Shown here: positions 20,337 through 33,190 of the stretch, piece after piece
How the letters are laid out: each line of letters begins with the position of its first letter
Numbering within the stretch: position 1 is the stretch's first letter
NCBI RefSeq assembly: GCF_964355755.1
Contig: NC_092679.1
Span: 6,386,001-6,450,000, forward strand
DNA length: 64,000 nucleotides
Reading direction: 5' to 3'
DNA from: Antedon mediterranea
Lineage: Eukaryota > Echinodermata > Crinoidea > Comatulida > Antedonidae
Translations under genes and position numbers: made by a program
The notes under the pieces: generated by a model
The model's input: the letters and a program-made list of their open reading frames with translations, nothing else
Told to the model about the DNA's origin: nothing
Database searches by the model: none

Positions 20337-23300
20337 GAGCCATTGTCTGTAAGAATCAAAGAAATATCAAAAAAAGTGGCAGACTCAAAAAAATGGATTT
20401 CTTTCAAATTTTGCACATGGCTATATATGTGTTGAGAGAAATCAAATATGAAGTATTTTTTATTTCAAACGTATATTTCCATGGCAACGGCCAAATTTGT
20501 GTTTTTGACAAATTTTGTCCTTTTTTAAGGTTTTTTAAAATGGATATTGGCACTACTTTGATGAACGATATTTTTGTGTTGTTCATTTAATTAAAAAAAA
20601 TAATTAGTGTATGCATAATAACAATGCATTGTGTACCTGTTTCAAATTTTTTTTATTTTTTTTATTTCATACTTTGGGAGATACCATTTATTTAAAAAGG
20701 GGTGTTTTTCACTTTTTTTAAATTGTTCAATGCAACTAAACTTTACTTCACCATAACGCCCAAAGTGGTGTATTTTTTTAGCTGATTTATTACAAATAGG
20801 TAGTTCTAATGTTTAATAATTGATTTCTAAAATAAAATACTGGGGTAAATTTAAAATCTACAAGCAGTGTTGCGAGAAACATAGGCATTTTTATATAAAA
20901 AAAAACATGGTATATTAGTAAAAACATTTTATTTTCTTTGATTATTTGATTTGAAACTCATTGGTCAGAAAAATTCTTAATGTTTTATATAGTTCTAGTT
21001 GTGTTGTGAGAAAAAAAATTAATTTTTAATTATAGATTCTGTAATTCCCAGTTTTAATGTCATTTTATAGGTTATATCCTCTGGAAATTTGAATAAATTA
21101 TCAGATCGTTGTGAATTTTAATCTTTGCAACAGATTACTCCTCTCTTATTTTGAAGCTCCTCTTTCATTTGTTTACTTCTTTTATTTGCTAAACTAAGCA
21201 GATCCCATATGCCCATCCACCACCACTTTCGACTACCACCCCTCCCCACCCCCACCCCGACTATAACCACAAAAAGATAAACTGCAACACTTTGGTCGAT
21301 CATCCACTATAGAGTGTCAAATGCATGCATTCAAGCACCACCCACACTGCCGCTACTATCGCCCCAATGAATAGACGGATTCAAACTCCTCCATCCAACC
21401 ACCTCCCCCTTTTCTCCAAGCCCCCACCCACCCCAAGTTAAAAATTGCAATGCAAAAGATAGGACATAAAGTTAAGTTTTTAGACCCTCGCCTTCAACCA
21501 CCTAACTATTTAAAAGTCCTGGATCCACCACTTTCCCCTCCCCAAAATAGAACCAATCAAAAGTCAATGATATACTCAGGTATGTTAATGCTACATAACA
21601 AATATTGAAGCCCTGATTTGAAATTTCATTTCATTTAAGGTCAGCATGTAAAATATCACACTTTATTATTAAATATTGGTTTTAAATTCTATATTTTTTT
21701 TACTGTGATGGTTGGATTCAGTAATAATTATTAATTAATAATTATCTGATAATTATTTAATTTCCCTTAGTTATGCATAGCAACAGTTACTATGGTAACT
21801 AAAAATGAGATATTCTTTAGATTTTGCATATTTATCTCATACAAATTTAAATTTGTAGATTATTAGCAGGCATGCCTTATTTGCATTTTCAAATTACCGT
21901 TTCACACAAGGTCATATTCGTAAGCACTTTCTTCTGTGATTATTTTTATTCATGAAAACCCCATATTTTATTTACAGCGGCCACCTCCCTTAACGGACGC
22001 ACTTTGAAAAGCCTGTTTGTTCTTCCTATCTAATTAGTGCATTTGGTGCTTACCGTAAGCAGCTGCGAGCACCTTTTTATACTAAAAATGAGATTTTTTG
22101 TAAGCGACCAATCGAAAAATGTGATACTTATTGCATGGACCTATGAATTAGAGGTGCATGTTTATTGTATTTCTTTATATATTAGCTTTATTTTGAAGAG
22201 GTTTTAAAAACATTACTGTGAAGAGATGAGAAAACTACATAGATTTTGACCGACCATTTTTCATATGATAAAAGTTTTTAAAATTTGTCTGAAAATGCTA
22301 AAAAATACTAAACCACCTGATTATAAATAATAATATGCCTACAATTAGCTGGAAAATTGAGAGGCTCGTTTCGTTAAGAATATCGTATATAGCCATAATA
22401 AGTGATTTTGGCCCTTTATCGGCAGAACCTCCCGTAAGGGGTCACCGCCCGTAAGCGGCCACTTTTCCAGGTCCCGAGGGTGGCCACTTACGGGAGGTTC
22501 AACTGTATTTAACAAAACAATTATCCTTAGTTACGCATAGAAACAGGTTCTAAGATAACATAAATAATACATTTTGACATAACTTGACCCAAAAAATGAC
22601 CCTTTCACAAGGTCAGACATTTTCTGGGATTCAGTAGATAAGTAAATTTGGGAAAAGGTAGTAAAGCTATGTAATCAATTGTTTGTAGTCATAAAACCCC
22701 ATATTAAAAATATTGTACTTAGTTACGTATAGAAACAGTTGCTACAATACACTATAGGTAAAATGTTGATGTCATTTGACCTCAATATGTAAAATTTTTA
22801 TTTTTTCATGAAACTCCATATTTAATTTTTTTTTTAAATATCATTTGTTACGTAAACAGGTTTAAGATAACACTAAAGGTCATTTTTTTTACCTTTATTC
22901 AGATTCGTCAAGACTTTCTTTCTGAGATTATTAGGATTCAGTATTTAAAGTAAATTTGGCAAAAAGTAGAAATGTAAAACTATGTAGAAAAAATGTTTTT
23001 TATTTATGAAAAACCCCTTTTTTTTTTTTAAATTTTCGCATAGAAACAGTTACTATGGTAAAATGTTGACCTCAAAATGAATGAATTTACAAGGTCAAGT
23101 TTGTCATTAATGGAATGCAGTAGAAGTAAAATTGAGAAACATGTACAAATGCAATCAATTCTTTGTATTTATAAAAACGCCATTTTTTACGTTTTTTAAA
23201 AATTACTTTCCTTAGTTACAGATAGAAATGGTTGCTAAGGTAACACTATAGGTAAAATATGAAAATTGTTGAGAATTGTTATGAACTATCTTGTAAATTT

Positions 23301-24245
23301 TGATCAAACATTAATAGTTGTAGTAAAGTGGGGACCTGTCCTGTTTTGCAATCTGACCCCTTTTGACCTCAAATGACCTATTTACAAGGTCAGATTTTTT
23401 GGGAGGTCTTTCTGTATCTCTTTACACAAAATAGATTTAAAAATTTATAAAAACCATTGGCTCAATTATTTCCAAGTTTAACATTATTTTCCATCAACTA
23501 AATATTTCAATGCAAAATACTGTTTTTCTGGCAATTAATTGAAGTAAACCTGGCAACACATTCTCCTATTTTATCTAAACTATTCGTATGACTCTAGTAG
23601 CAATATGACAAGCCATATATACATTTTATTATTGGATTAGCCATATTTAAGTTGTGTTTCATGTGTTTTGTTTGTTGATATTTTGTTATATTTTTTGCAT
23701 TTTTCGTATTTTCCTGGCAACACAAAACCTATGTACAAAATTTACCCCAGTGTTTTTTTCGTGATTATTGTTGAAAAACCTATTGACTATCAAATTAAAA
23801 AACCTCATTGATTTAAAAACACCACTTTGGAAGTTATAGGTACGTTTATGAGGTATACTTTTATAAAAAAAATATTTTTTAAAAACACCCCTTTTTAAAA
23901 TAATGGTATCAACCAAACTCCATTTTGTAATTTATTTTTTTTCTACATTAAATGGAACTCAATACATGTTGTTTACACTGCTATAAACAAAAACTGTATA
24001 ATGTAAGTATTTTTGGTTAAAATAAGTATACAAGTTTGTACTTTTTCACTATAGAAAATCTGTGAAAAATGGCAAAAACATCAAAATTTGGATAATTGAC
24101 CGTTGTCATGGCAACGGAGGCTAAAAATTAAAATGAATGTTGTAGATATGCTTTTTATTGAAATGTCTATTCATGGTAAAAATTTGAGAGAAATCCATTT
24201 TTTTACATCTGCCACCAAATCTTTGATTTTTACAGACAATGGCTC
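20337..24245. mobile_element. 3.9-kb non-coding DNA transposon flanked by TTAA
   Basis: The left end AGAGCCATTGTCTGTA and the right end TACAGACAATGGCTCT are perfect inverted repeats flanked by TTAA (20333-20336 and 24246-24249). The similarity continues inward for about 150 bp (AAATGGATTTCT, CCATGGCAACGG). No long open frame is present, so it is non-autonomous. The interior has about six diverged units with TTAGTTACGCATAGAAACAG and 'aatgacct...caaggtcag' motifs between 21760 and 23400. Near 22426-22502 lies a nested inverted repeat (GAACCTCCCGTAAG / CTTACGGGAGGTTC). TTAA duplication is known for piggyBac and Kolobok; no superfamily can be assigned. Confidence 0.8.
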
Positions 24246-24289
24246 TTAAATACTAGGCCTATGTTATTCCTATCTGAATTTAAACGCTT

Positions 24290-24430
24290 TAAATGTTAGT
24301 ACAATCGGATTCGAAATTAGAAAATCTTAAATACTACAATACAATCGGAATTAAAACATCCTAAATACTACAGTACAATCGATATTAAAATATCCTAAAT
24401 ACTACTGCAATCGGTTAAATTACCTAAACT
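24290..24430 (+). repeat. Degenerate ~38-bp tandem repeat, about four units
   Basis: Units share 'TACAATCGGA...TAAA..ATCCTAAATACTAC' at about 24298, 24340, 24375 and 24405. The array lies directly beside the TTAA element and is non-coding. Confidence 0.6.
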
Positions 24431-24625
24431 CTATAATGTTGTGAAATAGTAAAAGAATGTTGGCAAATGCATTCTAATCGGCCCAATCCTATCGGTAGAT
24501 AAATCATATTTTTTATTTTCATGAACTAAACATAAATAAAACGAAAGAAATAAGGATTGATTTTCGAAAACATAATTGGTCTGACAGTATACATTAATTA
24601 AAGTAAAGGAAGTAGAGATTGTTAA

Positions 24626-24910
24626 CAATTATAAGTATCTGGCAGTAGTGTTTGACTAAAGCTAAACGAGTGGACATATTGATCGTAGTTAAGAAGTTAA
24701 ATACAAGGCTGTACTGCTTGAGAAAACTCGGTTCTTTGGGGTAAAGCAGGATATTTGTACTATAGAATGTTTATGTTTTACTAATCATCAGTGATGTTCT
24801 ATTTGGGCATATTGTATATTGGGCTGGGAATATCAGTAAGGGAATGTAAGGGGATAAAGACTGAATTGAGAAGGTGCTGGGTAGAGCGTGGAAAGTAATT
24901 GGTTTGTCTA
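24626..24910 (+). pseudogene. LINE reverse-transcriptase relic (C-terminal thumb region)
   Basis: A stop-broken frame reads like YKYLAVVFD, GHIDRS, KYKAVLLEKTRFFGVKQDI, CSIWAYCILGWEYQ. This follows the family pattern KYLGVVFD...H...LRKLRSFGVSQDIL...YG..CWGGN seen after the RT palm of non-LTR elements. Several stops and indels make it a pseudogene. Its 5' and 3' ends were not defined. Confidence 0.5.
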
Positions 24911-25789
24911 GTTAAGTATGCAAATGCTTGACTCGTTCTACAGCGAACGGCTCGCCGATGTATTCCATGCTATATTGGAAGACACCAATCCATCCTCTTC
25001 ATGGCGACATTATCAGCTCCGTTTTGAATTCGCTATTATAACGTTTTGATGCAAACGCATCGTATTTCTACACAGAAAGGTTTAAAAACGTGTTTAAAAC
25101 ATTTTAGAAAGACCAAACCTAAAAACATGCAATGTCAAACGCTGTGTTTTCTGGGAACAAAATGGTACAGATTCATTGACAAAATTATAATGTTGTTTTA
25201 CTGATTACCTAATAATCAGTATGTGATAAATGTACTACTGTCATCTTTATTAAATGTACTACTGTGTTATCGTTAGGTAAATTATATTTTTTATTTGTAA
25301 CTGGAATAAAAACTTTCTTTATATACTTTCTGTATCTATAAATCTGTAAAAATTATATAGAAATAAAGAGCCATAATATACTGCATTAACTTGAAAACTG
25401 AAATGAATTCTACAGCATGCAGGGCGTAGTTGTTTTCCCTTTGTTGCTGAAACAACAACAGGAAAAACAAAAGAACAAAAGCAGCAGTATTTTAACACAT
25501 TAACACACTCAATTAATAAATGGGACACCCCTATTTTCCCATCTTTTTATAATGGTATGAACTTTTGAACAGAATAGGCCTAATTATTTTATTGCCAAGT
25601 TTTTATGTTACAGCACCACGTGACTTTTTAAAAAGTCTGATCGGTCACAATAGAGAATAAAAATAACTTAACCTCACAATAGAATGAAACGGTACTTGAA
25701 TAAAACAAACGTTTTTTTTTTTTAAAGCTGTCCATTCGTACGTGTAGGATAGGCCTGTGGTGTATGGTAAAAATCGTTAAAAGCTCAAA
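24911..25789. other. Upstream region of SLC17-like copy 1
   Basis: No coding or repeat boundary was recognised. The 100 bp before the start codon at 25790 include TTCGTACGTGTAGGATAGGCC. A promoter is expected here, but no core element was identified. Confidence 0.35.
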
Positions 25790-28700
25790 ATGAAACGATA
25801 TTTTGTAGCAGTAATGTGTAGCTTTGTATATATTTGTGATTTGTGTTCAAGAATAAATATTAATATCGCTATTATAGAAATGGTAAACCCGCTGAACTCT
25901 ACACAAGACAATGTAAGTCATTTGTATTATTGTACGTTAACTAGGCTACTTATAATTAATGGAGCAGCTGACCTGAGCAAATTTTGAAAAATACTAATAT
26001 TGTAATAATGTAACAGAGCCTCCACTACTCAGTTCCATACTTGGGGCTCAGATGTAAGACAATTGGGGAAATAGAGCTGTTAAGTCCATGGTAATGGAAC
26101 TTTGTGGAAAATTAAAAAAAACCACAATAATAAAATTCACCAGAACCTTAAATTCACCATGGATAAAAAATAAATCTGCTTGGTTTGATCCTCGGAATTT
26201 GCACTTATACTATTGAAATATGAAACACGTATAAATCTACCACCCACCATGGTTGGAGTGAAGCTAAGACAATTTTAATAATAGAGCTTTCGCACTGCAG
26301 TACTATAGGCTATGGCTTGGTGTGATTGACTGTTTAGACCGATCATTGGATCCTCGTAGGTACAATCATTTTAAGAATTCCACTTTTAAAGACTTTCAGA
26401 GCCGCAAAACCAACTCAAAACGTCAAATATCATTAAAAATCAACGTATACGTAAATGTTTTTGAACATTTATTATCATTTTACAAATAATTTTTAAAATA
26501 ATACTTGTTGCAGGATTTAGCTTTTTTATTATTTATGTTTTAGTTTTTTAGGCTAGTTAGGGACGTAGGGGGACACAACTAATCAAGCTCTTTTGAGTTT
26601 TTATGTGTTTCCTTTTCATCTTTTTTATGTTCTCATATATTGTTGTTGTATATTTTCATGATTGAGGATGAATAAAGAATATTTGAATTTCAATTTCAAT
26701 GTTTTTTCCTCAAAAAAGAATTTGAACAGTTTTTGTATAATTTTTTTGTTTAGTTAAAATAACTATAGTGAGACATTTAATGAATAGGCAAACTGCTTTA
26801 AAATGTGAGATGTTTCGAGAAACTATTCTCATCATCAAAGAACAGAAAACAACGCCTAGAGTACTTATATACCAATAGGACAGGTTGTATGTAAATGAGG
26901 AAATAATTCATTGTTTTTCCAGATACCAAGGTATGATTGGGATAATACAACACAACAGCAGATACTTGGATCATTTTATTACGGCTTTGCATTTAGCGCA
27001 TTAGTGGCAGGTTGGTTGGTCGGTAAAACTGGCGGGAAACCAACAATATTGTTTATTCTTTTCTCGCAAAGCTTACTATCTGTGTTGATTCCTTGGGCTT
27101 CAGGCGTGAGCAGTATATTTGTGATAATCATACGGATTTTACAAGGATTGATTGAGGTTAGTTCTCAATAAAAATCAAAAGGTTAATGTTCATTATATAA
27201 TTAGCATTATCAGGGGCGTTCGCTGGACTATTTTAAGATGGTTGCCCAAAGACGAAAATTTTTTAATGACACCCCTACCTCTCGCACGTAAAATTCATAA
27301 TAAATTGCACCTCTAGTTCGACGGAAATGTCACTCACTCTATAGTGATAACATAAATTCATTTTTATTTATCCACTATAAACTTTACAAAAGTGTTGTTT
27401 AAACCACACTCCAAAACTAGAAAGCCACTCCGAGAGTGCATACCTCCGCCTACTGTAAAATTCTCCTACAGAAGATTTCTCCGGTTAAAAAAATCACATA
27501 AGAGCATGACGAAAGAGTATTTGAGCTTTAAGAAAGAGTATAAAAGCATTATATTTTAAAAGCTGTTATCTGGCGGCCGCCACTTAATTATCTGGCGGCC
27601 GCCACTTAATTATCTGGCGGCCGCCACTTAATAATTAGTACATGTCCCGTCACGTGGCATGTACGTGCATTGGATCAGAGGCGATGTTGCATGCAATAAA
27701 ATATGGAACGCCAGTAATCTCTTCACATGCGGTGACGTCATGCTCTCAAACTATTTCATTATGCTCTTTATATCGCACACCATTATCTTCGAACGTAATC
27801 CGTTCTAACGAATTAGTAATTCGTTTGAACGGATTAATAATCTGTTCAAACGAATTAGTAATCCGTTCAAACGAATTGCAACATATACAACAAGTGCCAT
27901 TTAAAGTATATGTTGTAATTCGTTTAAACGGATTACTAATCCGTTCAAACGAATTACTAATTTGTTTAAACGGATTACTAATTTGTTCAAACAAATTACT
28001 AATTCGTTATAACGGATTACTAATTTGTTTAAACGGATTAATAATTTGTTTAAACGGATTACTAATTTGTTTAAACGGATTACTAATTCGTTCAAACGAA
28101 TTAGTAATCCGTTTAAACAAATTAATAATTTGTTTAAACGGATTATTAATCCGTTCAAACGAATTACTAATTAGTTATAACGGATTACGTTCGAAAAACA
28201 TATACTTAAAATGGCATTAATGGGCTTTCGTACTTTCCTAATGCTCTTATGTGCATAACTAATGCTCTTATACTCTTTCTTAATGCTTTTATACTCTTTC
28301 TTAATGCTCAAATACTCTTTCTCGTCATGCTCTTATGTGACTTTCCATGCTCTTATACTCTTTCGTCATTCTAAATTATGCGACGTATCATGCTCTTATG
28401 AGGTAACTAAAAATGCATCGACACATTCTCGACGCACGTGGCGCACTACTTCAAATGTAAAATAATCGACGGCTGTACAAATAAGTATAGGAAAGTTACA
28501 ATTATCTTAATTATCTGGCGGCCGCCAGATAATTAAGTGGCGGCCGCCAGATAATTAAGTTAACAAGTTAACTTGTGGCCCGAACGGGCTTCCGTACACT
28601 AGTATCTCCATCATCAGTAGGATACTTTGCAATAATAGAACTTGATTATGTTGATGTTCCCTCAATAATTAAATGTGTATCGTTATTCACCAGGGATTGA

Positions 28701-31700
28701 TCATGTCGGCGTTCTATGCCACTATAACAAAATGGATTGTTCCGCAAGAACGAAGTACACTTATATCTATTGCTCTTTCTGGTAATATCTCAAATACGAC
28801 ATTAAACTTTCCAGTTTTGTACTGACAAAATAGGCATTATGATTTAAGAATGCCTAACTAAGAAAACGTAACTAATTCCTGAACATTATTTTGCTAAGTA
28901 TACTGTAGTACTTGGTTTGTTTAATTGTCCTGTTTCTTAATTATTATTTAATTATTATTTATAATTTATAGTTATTATCATTAATATGTATACTTAAGGA
29001 CCGATTTATTGGTGACGTCACCAATTAGAACAAATCCCAGTTTTAGTTAGGCCTTATTACGTCACAATGTAATTCTTAATTGTTTCTGTCCATGATTAAA
29101 TCCAATATAATAATTTATATTTACTTTAGGTGCGTCATTATCTGAGGTTGTCTGTTATCCTCTATCTTCATGGATTTGTACTGCTAGTTCCGCTGGATGG
29201 CCAATGTCATTCTATACTTACAGTATGTATCAAGTGTATTCATCATCTTAATAATAATATACAAAATGAATGTTTATTAGTGCAATGGCACCAATAATTT
29301 CATGGTGAAAGATAATGCAAATATAACATTTCATCTCTCACTTATTAATAAGATTTTGTTCCACATGAATACAAAACATTCATTATTTGTTTTATACCCC
29401 ATCTACTTGTAATCGAAAAGGTAACGCTCAAACTTTGGACGCGGAGTAGAACAATATTACAGACAGCTGTTAAAATAGTGTTTTCAGACAGGCAGTCAAC
29501 ATCCTAGCTTCGTATAGCGCGTCCCGGTCGATCACTGTGTAATAATGAATTGCTTAAACGAAATTGCACTCTCGATGACGAGTACACAAATCTTTCAATC
29601 AAAGACAAGAATCTTATCAGGTGTGTTAAAATGCTATTTATAACTATGGTAGTAAATGCTAATGTAATTAATATTACTTTGTCTTACCTTCATTTTTAGG
29701 TGCGCTTAGTGTTATTGTGCTGATATTATTTATGCTATTTGTCTATGACGATCCCGAGGAAGATCCTTTTATTTCAAATGATGAACTTGAATATTTGAAG
29801 AGATTCAGTGATACAAACTTAAATAAGGTAAATGAATAGTGCTGTACTCTCATATTATGTATGGTACCTGGGGGAGACTCAGTAGGTGGGTGGGGAGTCA
29901 GATGGGTGGGGAGGGAGACGGGCATTTGTGCTGTACTCTCGTATTATGTATGGTACCTGGGGAGACTCAGTAGGTGGGTGGGGAGTCAGATGGGTGGGGA
30001 GTCAGATGGGTGGGGAGGGAGATGGGTGGGGAGGGAGATGGGTGGGGAGGGAGATGGGTGGGGAGGGAGATGGGTGGGGAGGGAGATGGGTGGGGAGGGA
30101 GATGGGTGGGGAGGGAGATGGGTGGGGAGGGAGACGGGCATTTGTGCTGTACTCTCGTATTATGTATGGTAGCTGGAGGAGACTCAGTGGGTGGGTGGGG
30201 AGGGAGACGGGCATTAGTGCTGTACTCTCGTATTATGTATGGTACCTGGGGGAGACTCAGTAGGTGGGTGGGGAGTCAGATGGGTGGGGAAGGAGACGGG
30301 CATTTGTGCTGTACTCTCGTATTATGTATGGTAGCTGGAGGAGACTCAGTGGGTGGGTGGGGAGGGAGATGGGCATTAGTGCTGTACTCTCGTATTATGT
30401 ATGGTACCTGGGGAGACTCAGTGGGTGGGTGGGGAGTCAGATGGGTGGGGAGGGAGACGGGAATTTGTGCTGTACTCTCGTATTATGTATGGTAGCTGGA
30501 GGAGACTCAGTGGGTGGGTGGGGAGGGAGACGGGCATTAGTGCTGTACTCTCGTATTATGTATGGTACCTGGGAGAGACTCGGTAGGTGGGTGGGGAGTC
30601 AGATGGGTGGGGAGGGAGACGGGCATTTGTGCTGTACTCTCGTATTATGTATGGTAGCTGGAGGAGACTCAGTGGGTGGGTGAGGAGGGAGACGGGCATT
30701 AGTGCTGTACTCTCGTATTATGTATGGTACCTGGGGAGACTCAGTGGGTGGGGACTCAGTGGGTGGGGAGGGAGACGGGTATTTGTGTTGTACTCTCGTA
30801 TTATGTGTGGTACATGGGGGTGACTCAGTGGGTGGGGAGGGAGACGGGCATTTGAAGGTGCACCACGGGGGGATAAATATGTAATGATTAATTAATTACA
30901 CACTTCAATATTTAGATATAATGCTTTATAAAACCTTTTTAATACCTTCTTACAGTCTCGTAAGGAATTAATACGCAAAATAACTGCTGAACGTTGCTTT
31001 CTCCCTCCCCTCGCCAAACTCGAGCATGCAAAGTTTAATCATTATTTCCCATAAAATGAATATTAGTAATCACTTTAATCGTTATCCAAACTGTATTTGT
31101 TTACAATTAATTCAATACAGCTCCATCCGACAATTTTAACCGTTATTAATGAAGTGATCTCTGGCCATTTCATTGGAATCTTGGTGGTTGTGTCAAATGT
31201 ATAGATAATACATACGATTTTTTTTAAACAGGCTGTATCTGTTTCTTGGCTTGACATAATGACGTCAACTGCTGTGTGGTCATTAATTATTGCTTATACA
31301 GCATATGTTATAAGTTTTACTTTTATCCTCACTGAAGCACCCGTTTTCTTTTCTTCAATATTAAAAACGGATACAACATCTGTAAGTAAAGCCAGTGTAT
31401 AGTATAATCCATTCAAGTATATAAAGCTCTGTCTACACTATCAAACTAGTTGTTTGATATGACATCACCATGTTCATTATGTCCACATCGAATTGTGTTG
31501 TCACATAAAGTTTGATAGTGACAGAGCTTAAGTTTAGTCTTGCGCATGAATGGCTGATGTGTGTTAAGTTTCATGGACACATACAGAAGGTTCGCTCGAA
31601 ATAGGAGTGTTTCGAAAACTCAAACAATTTTACTAAATTTAACTTAAAATACGCGTAGACAGCAACAAATGAACAGACTTCATTTGGTGGCGATTTCATT

Positions 31701-33190
31701 TTAGTTATTTTGTGATCGAGTACTACCAACAGCAATTCCATAACTTCTCGTTTCAAACTGCAATTAAAATGTAGGTCTACCGCTTTAAGCCTTATTGTTA
31801 TTTTTATTTCTGTGTTTTATGTTTTGTTTGCTTTTGTCGGTTTTGTTTTGGCGTCCCTGACACAAGCTTTTGCTTTTTTGGTGACGCCACCATTTTGAAA
31901 GTAAAGGTTAATTTTGAATTGAATTGAACAACAAAAATAACCGAATTGCACACGCTACGCCTATAATAATTTGCATACGTAAAAAATGTTCAACCATTTA
32001 AGAAAGAAATAATACAACAATGCACATTTACAATGAACATATAGTGTTTTCAATATAAAATTTATTGACAAAAAGAGAAATCGACGTTTTTCGGTACCAT
32101 CATAGAACCATTTTCAAGATCAATTGAATTGAAATTATATAGTAAACGCCTTTTAATTCGAACATATAGGCCTAGTACATTAAACATATAATTTCTGACG
32201 AATAATCTTATATTACATGTGTGTGTTTGTTTTCTTTATAGATCGGTCTTATAACTTCAGTTCCAGCTATTTTAGAATGTTTTGTTATTATTCTGTGTGG
32301 AATATGTGCGGACGTCATTATTAAACGCAAATACATGACTGTTATGCATACTAGGAAGCTGTTTATTATATTAAGTAAGATACATTTCTTTCTGCCAATC
32401 GCCATCAGTGTATATTAGGCACATTTTGTTCTGGGACAAATTGTCGTATAAAATATAATACTAATAATACATATTTTTACCATACTGTCTCTGATAATAA
32501 TCGAAATATACATAACTTAAAGACGAAAAGGTTCCACAGAAATATTATTGTTCCCTATCACCGTGTTAATGGCCTAAAATAATCAGTATCACATTCTTTT
32601 TTTTTTTCAGTGCTTGGAATACCTTCCTTGTGCATGGCTTGTATTGGTTTCTTTAAATACAGTCCAGTAGTTTCAGTAATTCTTCTTACATTGTCGTTTG
32701 GTTGTCTTGGGTGTTATACGTCAAGCGTCATGCCAAACGTAATGGAGGTATCAAAAGAAGGAGCTGGAAAGATTGTAGGCATAATGACGTGTATATCGCA
32801 TGCTGTATTTAATATTATTATGCTTATTCTTCAGATGTTGATTAATAATGGCGTAAGTATCTAGTAGGCCTGCAGGTCAAATTCTTCGAATGCGTCACAA
32901 GAGAACCCATGTGCCTTAGAAATAGACGATAGGCCAAAAAGCAGACAATCGAAATATCTATTTTTAGTTAATCACATTCCTGTGATCCTACGTGGTTTTT
33001 AAATTTATATCTCTTTATTTTATTGCAGAATACAGCAAGTCAATGGTCTTTGATGTTTAGAATAATTGCCGCAATCAATCTATTTGGAATGATTTTCTTT
33101 CTAATATTTGCAAAAGCAGAACAACTAACGAAATCAGATGGAAATATTACAAAGCAAGAAATGAAATCTTATAAGACTATAAAAGATTGA
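25790..33190 (+). CDS. SLC17-like (sialin/phosphate-transporter family) MFS transporter, copy 1
   Basis: Nine exons: 25790-25912, 26923-27156, 28694-28781, 29130-29222, 29700-29827, 31232-31381, 32242-32374, 32611-32852, 33029-33190. All have AG/GT borders and consistent phases, giving 450 residues. The start MKRYFVAVMCSFVYIC is the usual RY-plus-TM1 start of SLC17 proteins, followed by RININIAIIEMV. Further family signatures are ILGSFYYGF and GWLVGKTGGKP, RILQGLIEG with the conserved TM4 arginine, KWIVPQERS, GWPMSFYTYS and DDPEEDPFISNDE. The last exon encodes the final TM and a short cytosolic tail. Family members move organic anions or phosphate across plasma or lysosomal membranes; the substrate here is unknown. 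The loop after TM1 is very short (about 10 residues), shorter than in copy 3. Confidence 0.85.
26540..26700 (+). mobile_element. LINE 3' end fragment in intron 1
   Basis: GGGACGTAGGGGGACAC, then a T-rich segment ending ATGATTGAGGATGAATAAAGAATATTTGAATTTC, resembles the tail of a non-LTR element. No coding part was recognised in the preceding 500 bp. Confidence 0.4.
26800..26850 (-). mobile_element. Penelope-like terminal fragment with hammerhead-like core
   Basis: On the minus strand the order is TTTGATGATGAG, a GAGAA/TTCTC stem, then GAAAC. This resembles a degenerate hammerhead core (CTGATGA...GAAA), as found in Penelope-like element ends. The first C of the core is T here, so self-cleavage is doubtful. 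It lies about 75 bp before exon 2 of copy 1. Confidence 0.35.
27490..28560. mobile_element. Compound foldback element with NotI-type palindromes
   Basis: On the left, a 22-bp unit TTATCTGGCGGCCGCCACTTAA is repeated three times (27567-27632). On the right, two units lie in inverted order (28501-28558). The core CTGGCGGCCGCCAG is itself a 14-bp palindrome. Between them, 27785-28190 is an array of 17-18-bp units alternating ATTCGTTTAAACGGATTA and TAATCCGTTCAAACGAATTA, enclosed by the inverted pair 27895-27917 / 28196-28218. Blocks 27497-27556 and 28235-28400 (AATGCTCTTATACTCTTTCT type) are also inverted to each other. Open frames here on both strands are artefacts. Confidence 0.75.
29848..30858 (+). 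repeat. Compound minisatellite in SLC17 copy 1 intron 5
   Basis: A longer unit of about 100 bp (TGCTGTACTCTCGTATTATG, TATGGTACCTGG, GGAGACTCAGTGGGTGGGTG) is repeated about nine times. Between 29990 and 30140 a 16-bp subunit GGGTGGGGAGGGAGAT is repeated about nine times. The array begins about 20 bp after the exon 5 donor. Its plus strand is strongly G-rich and could form G-quadruplexes. Confidence 0.92.
31424..31529. mobile_element. MITE family 1, copy h
   Basis: AAGCTCTGTCTACACTATC to GTTTGATAGTGACAGAGCTT, in the intron after exon 6 of SLC17 copy 1. The interior is shortened and one arm end lost two bases. Confidence 0.82.
31780..31930 (+). mobile_element. LINE 3' tail fragment
   Basis: GGCGTCCCTGACACAAGC, GCTTTTTTGGTGACGCCACC, then AAAGTAAAGGTTAATTTTG and a GAATTGAATTGAA tail, resembles a non-LTR 3' UTR. 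A related TTTTTTGGTGACACCATTTT motif is at about 61915-61935. Confidence 0.45.
32050..32125 (-). mobile_element. Penelope-like terminal fragment
   Basis: The minus strand shows TTGAAAATGGTTCTATGATG, then GGTACC and GAAAAACGTCG. This order (ATGATGGTACCGAAA..CGTCG) is common at Penelope-like element ends and is a degenerate hammerhead layout. No reverse transcriptase is attached. Confidence 0.35.

Noticed and set aside
27642-28220. 192-codon open frame with repeating RLNGLLIRSNELLI
   Set aside because: It is the translation of a self-complementary 17-18-bp repeat array; comparable frames exist on the opposite strand.
29861-30823. Several glycine/tryptophan-rich open frames (GGEGDGWGGRW)
   Set aside because: They arise from the G-rich minisatellite in intron 5 of SLC17 copy 1.
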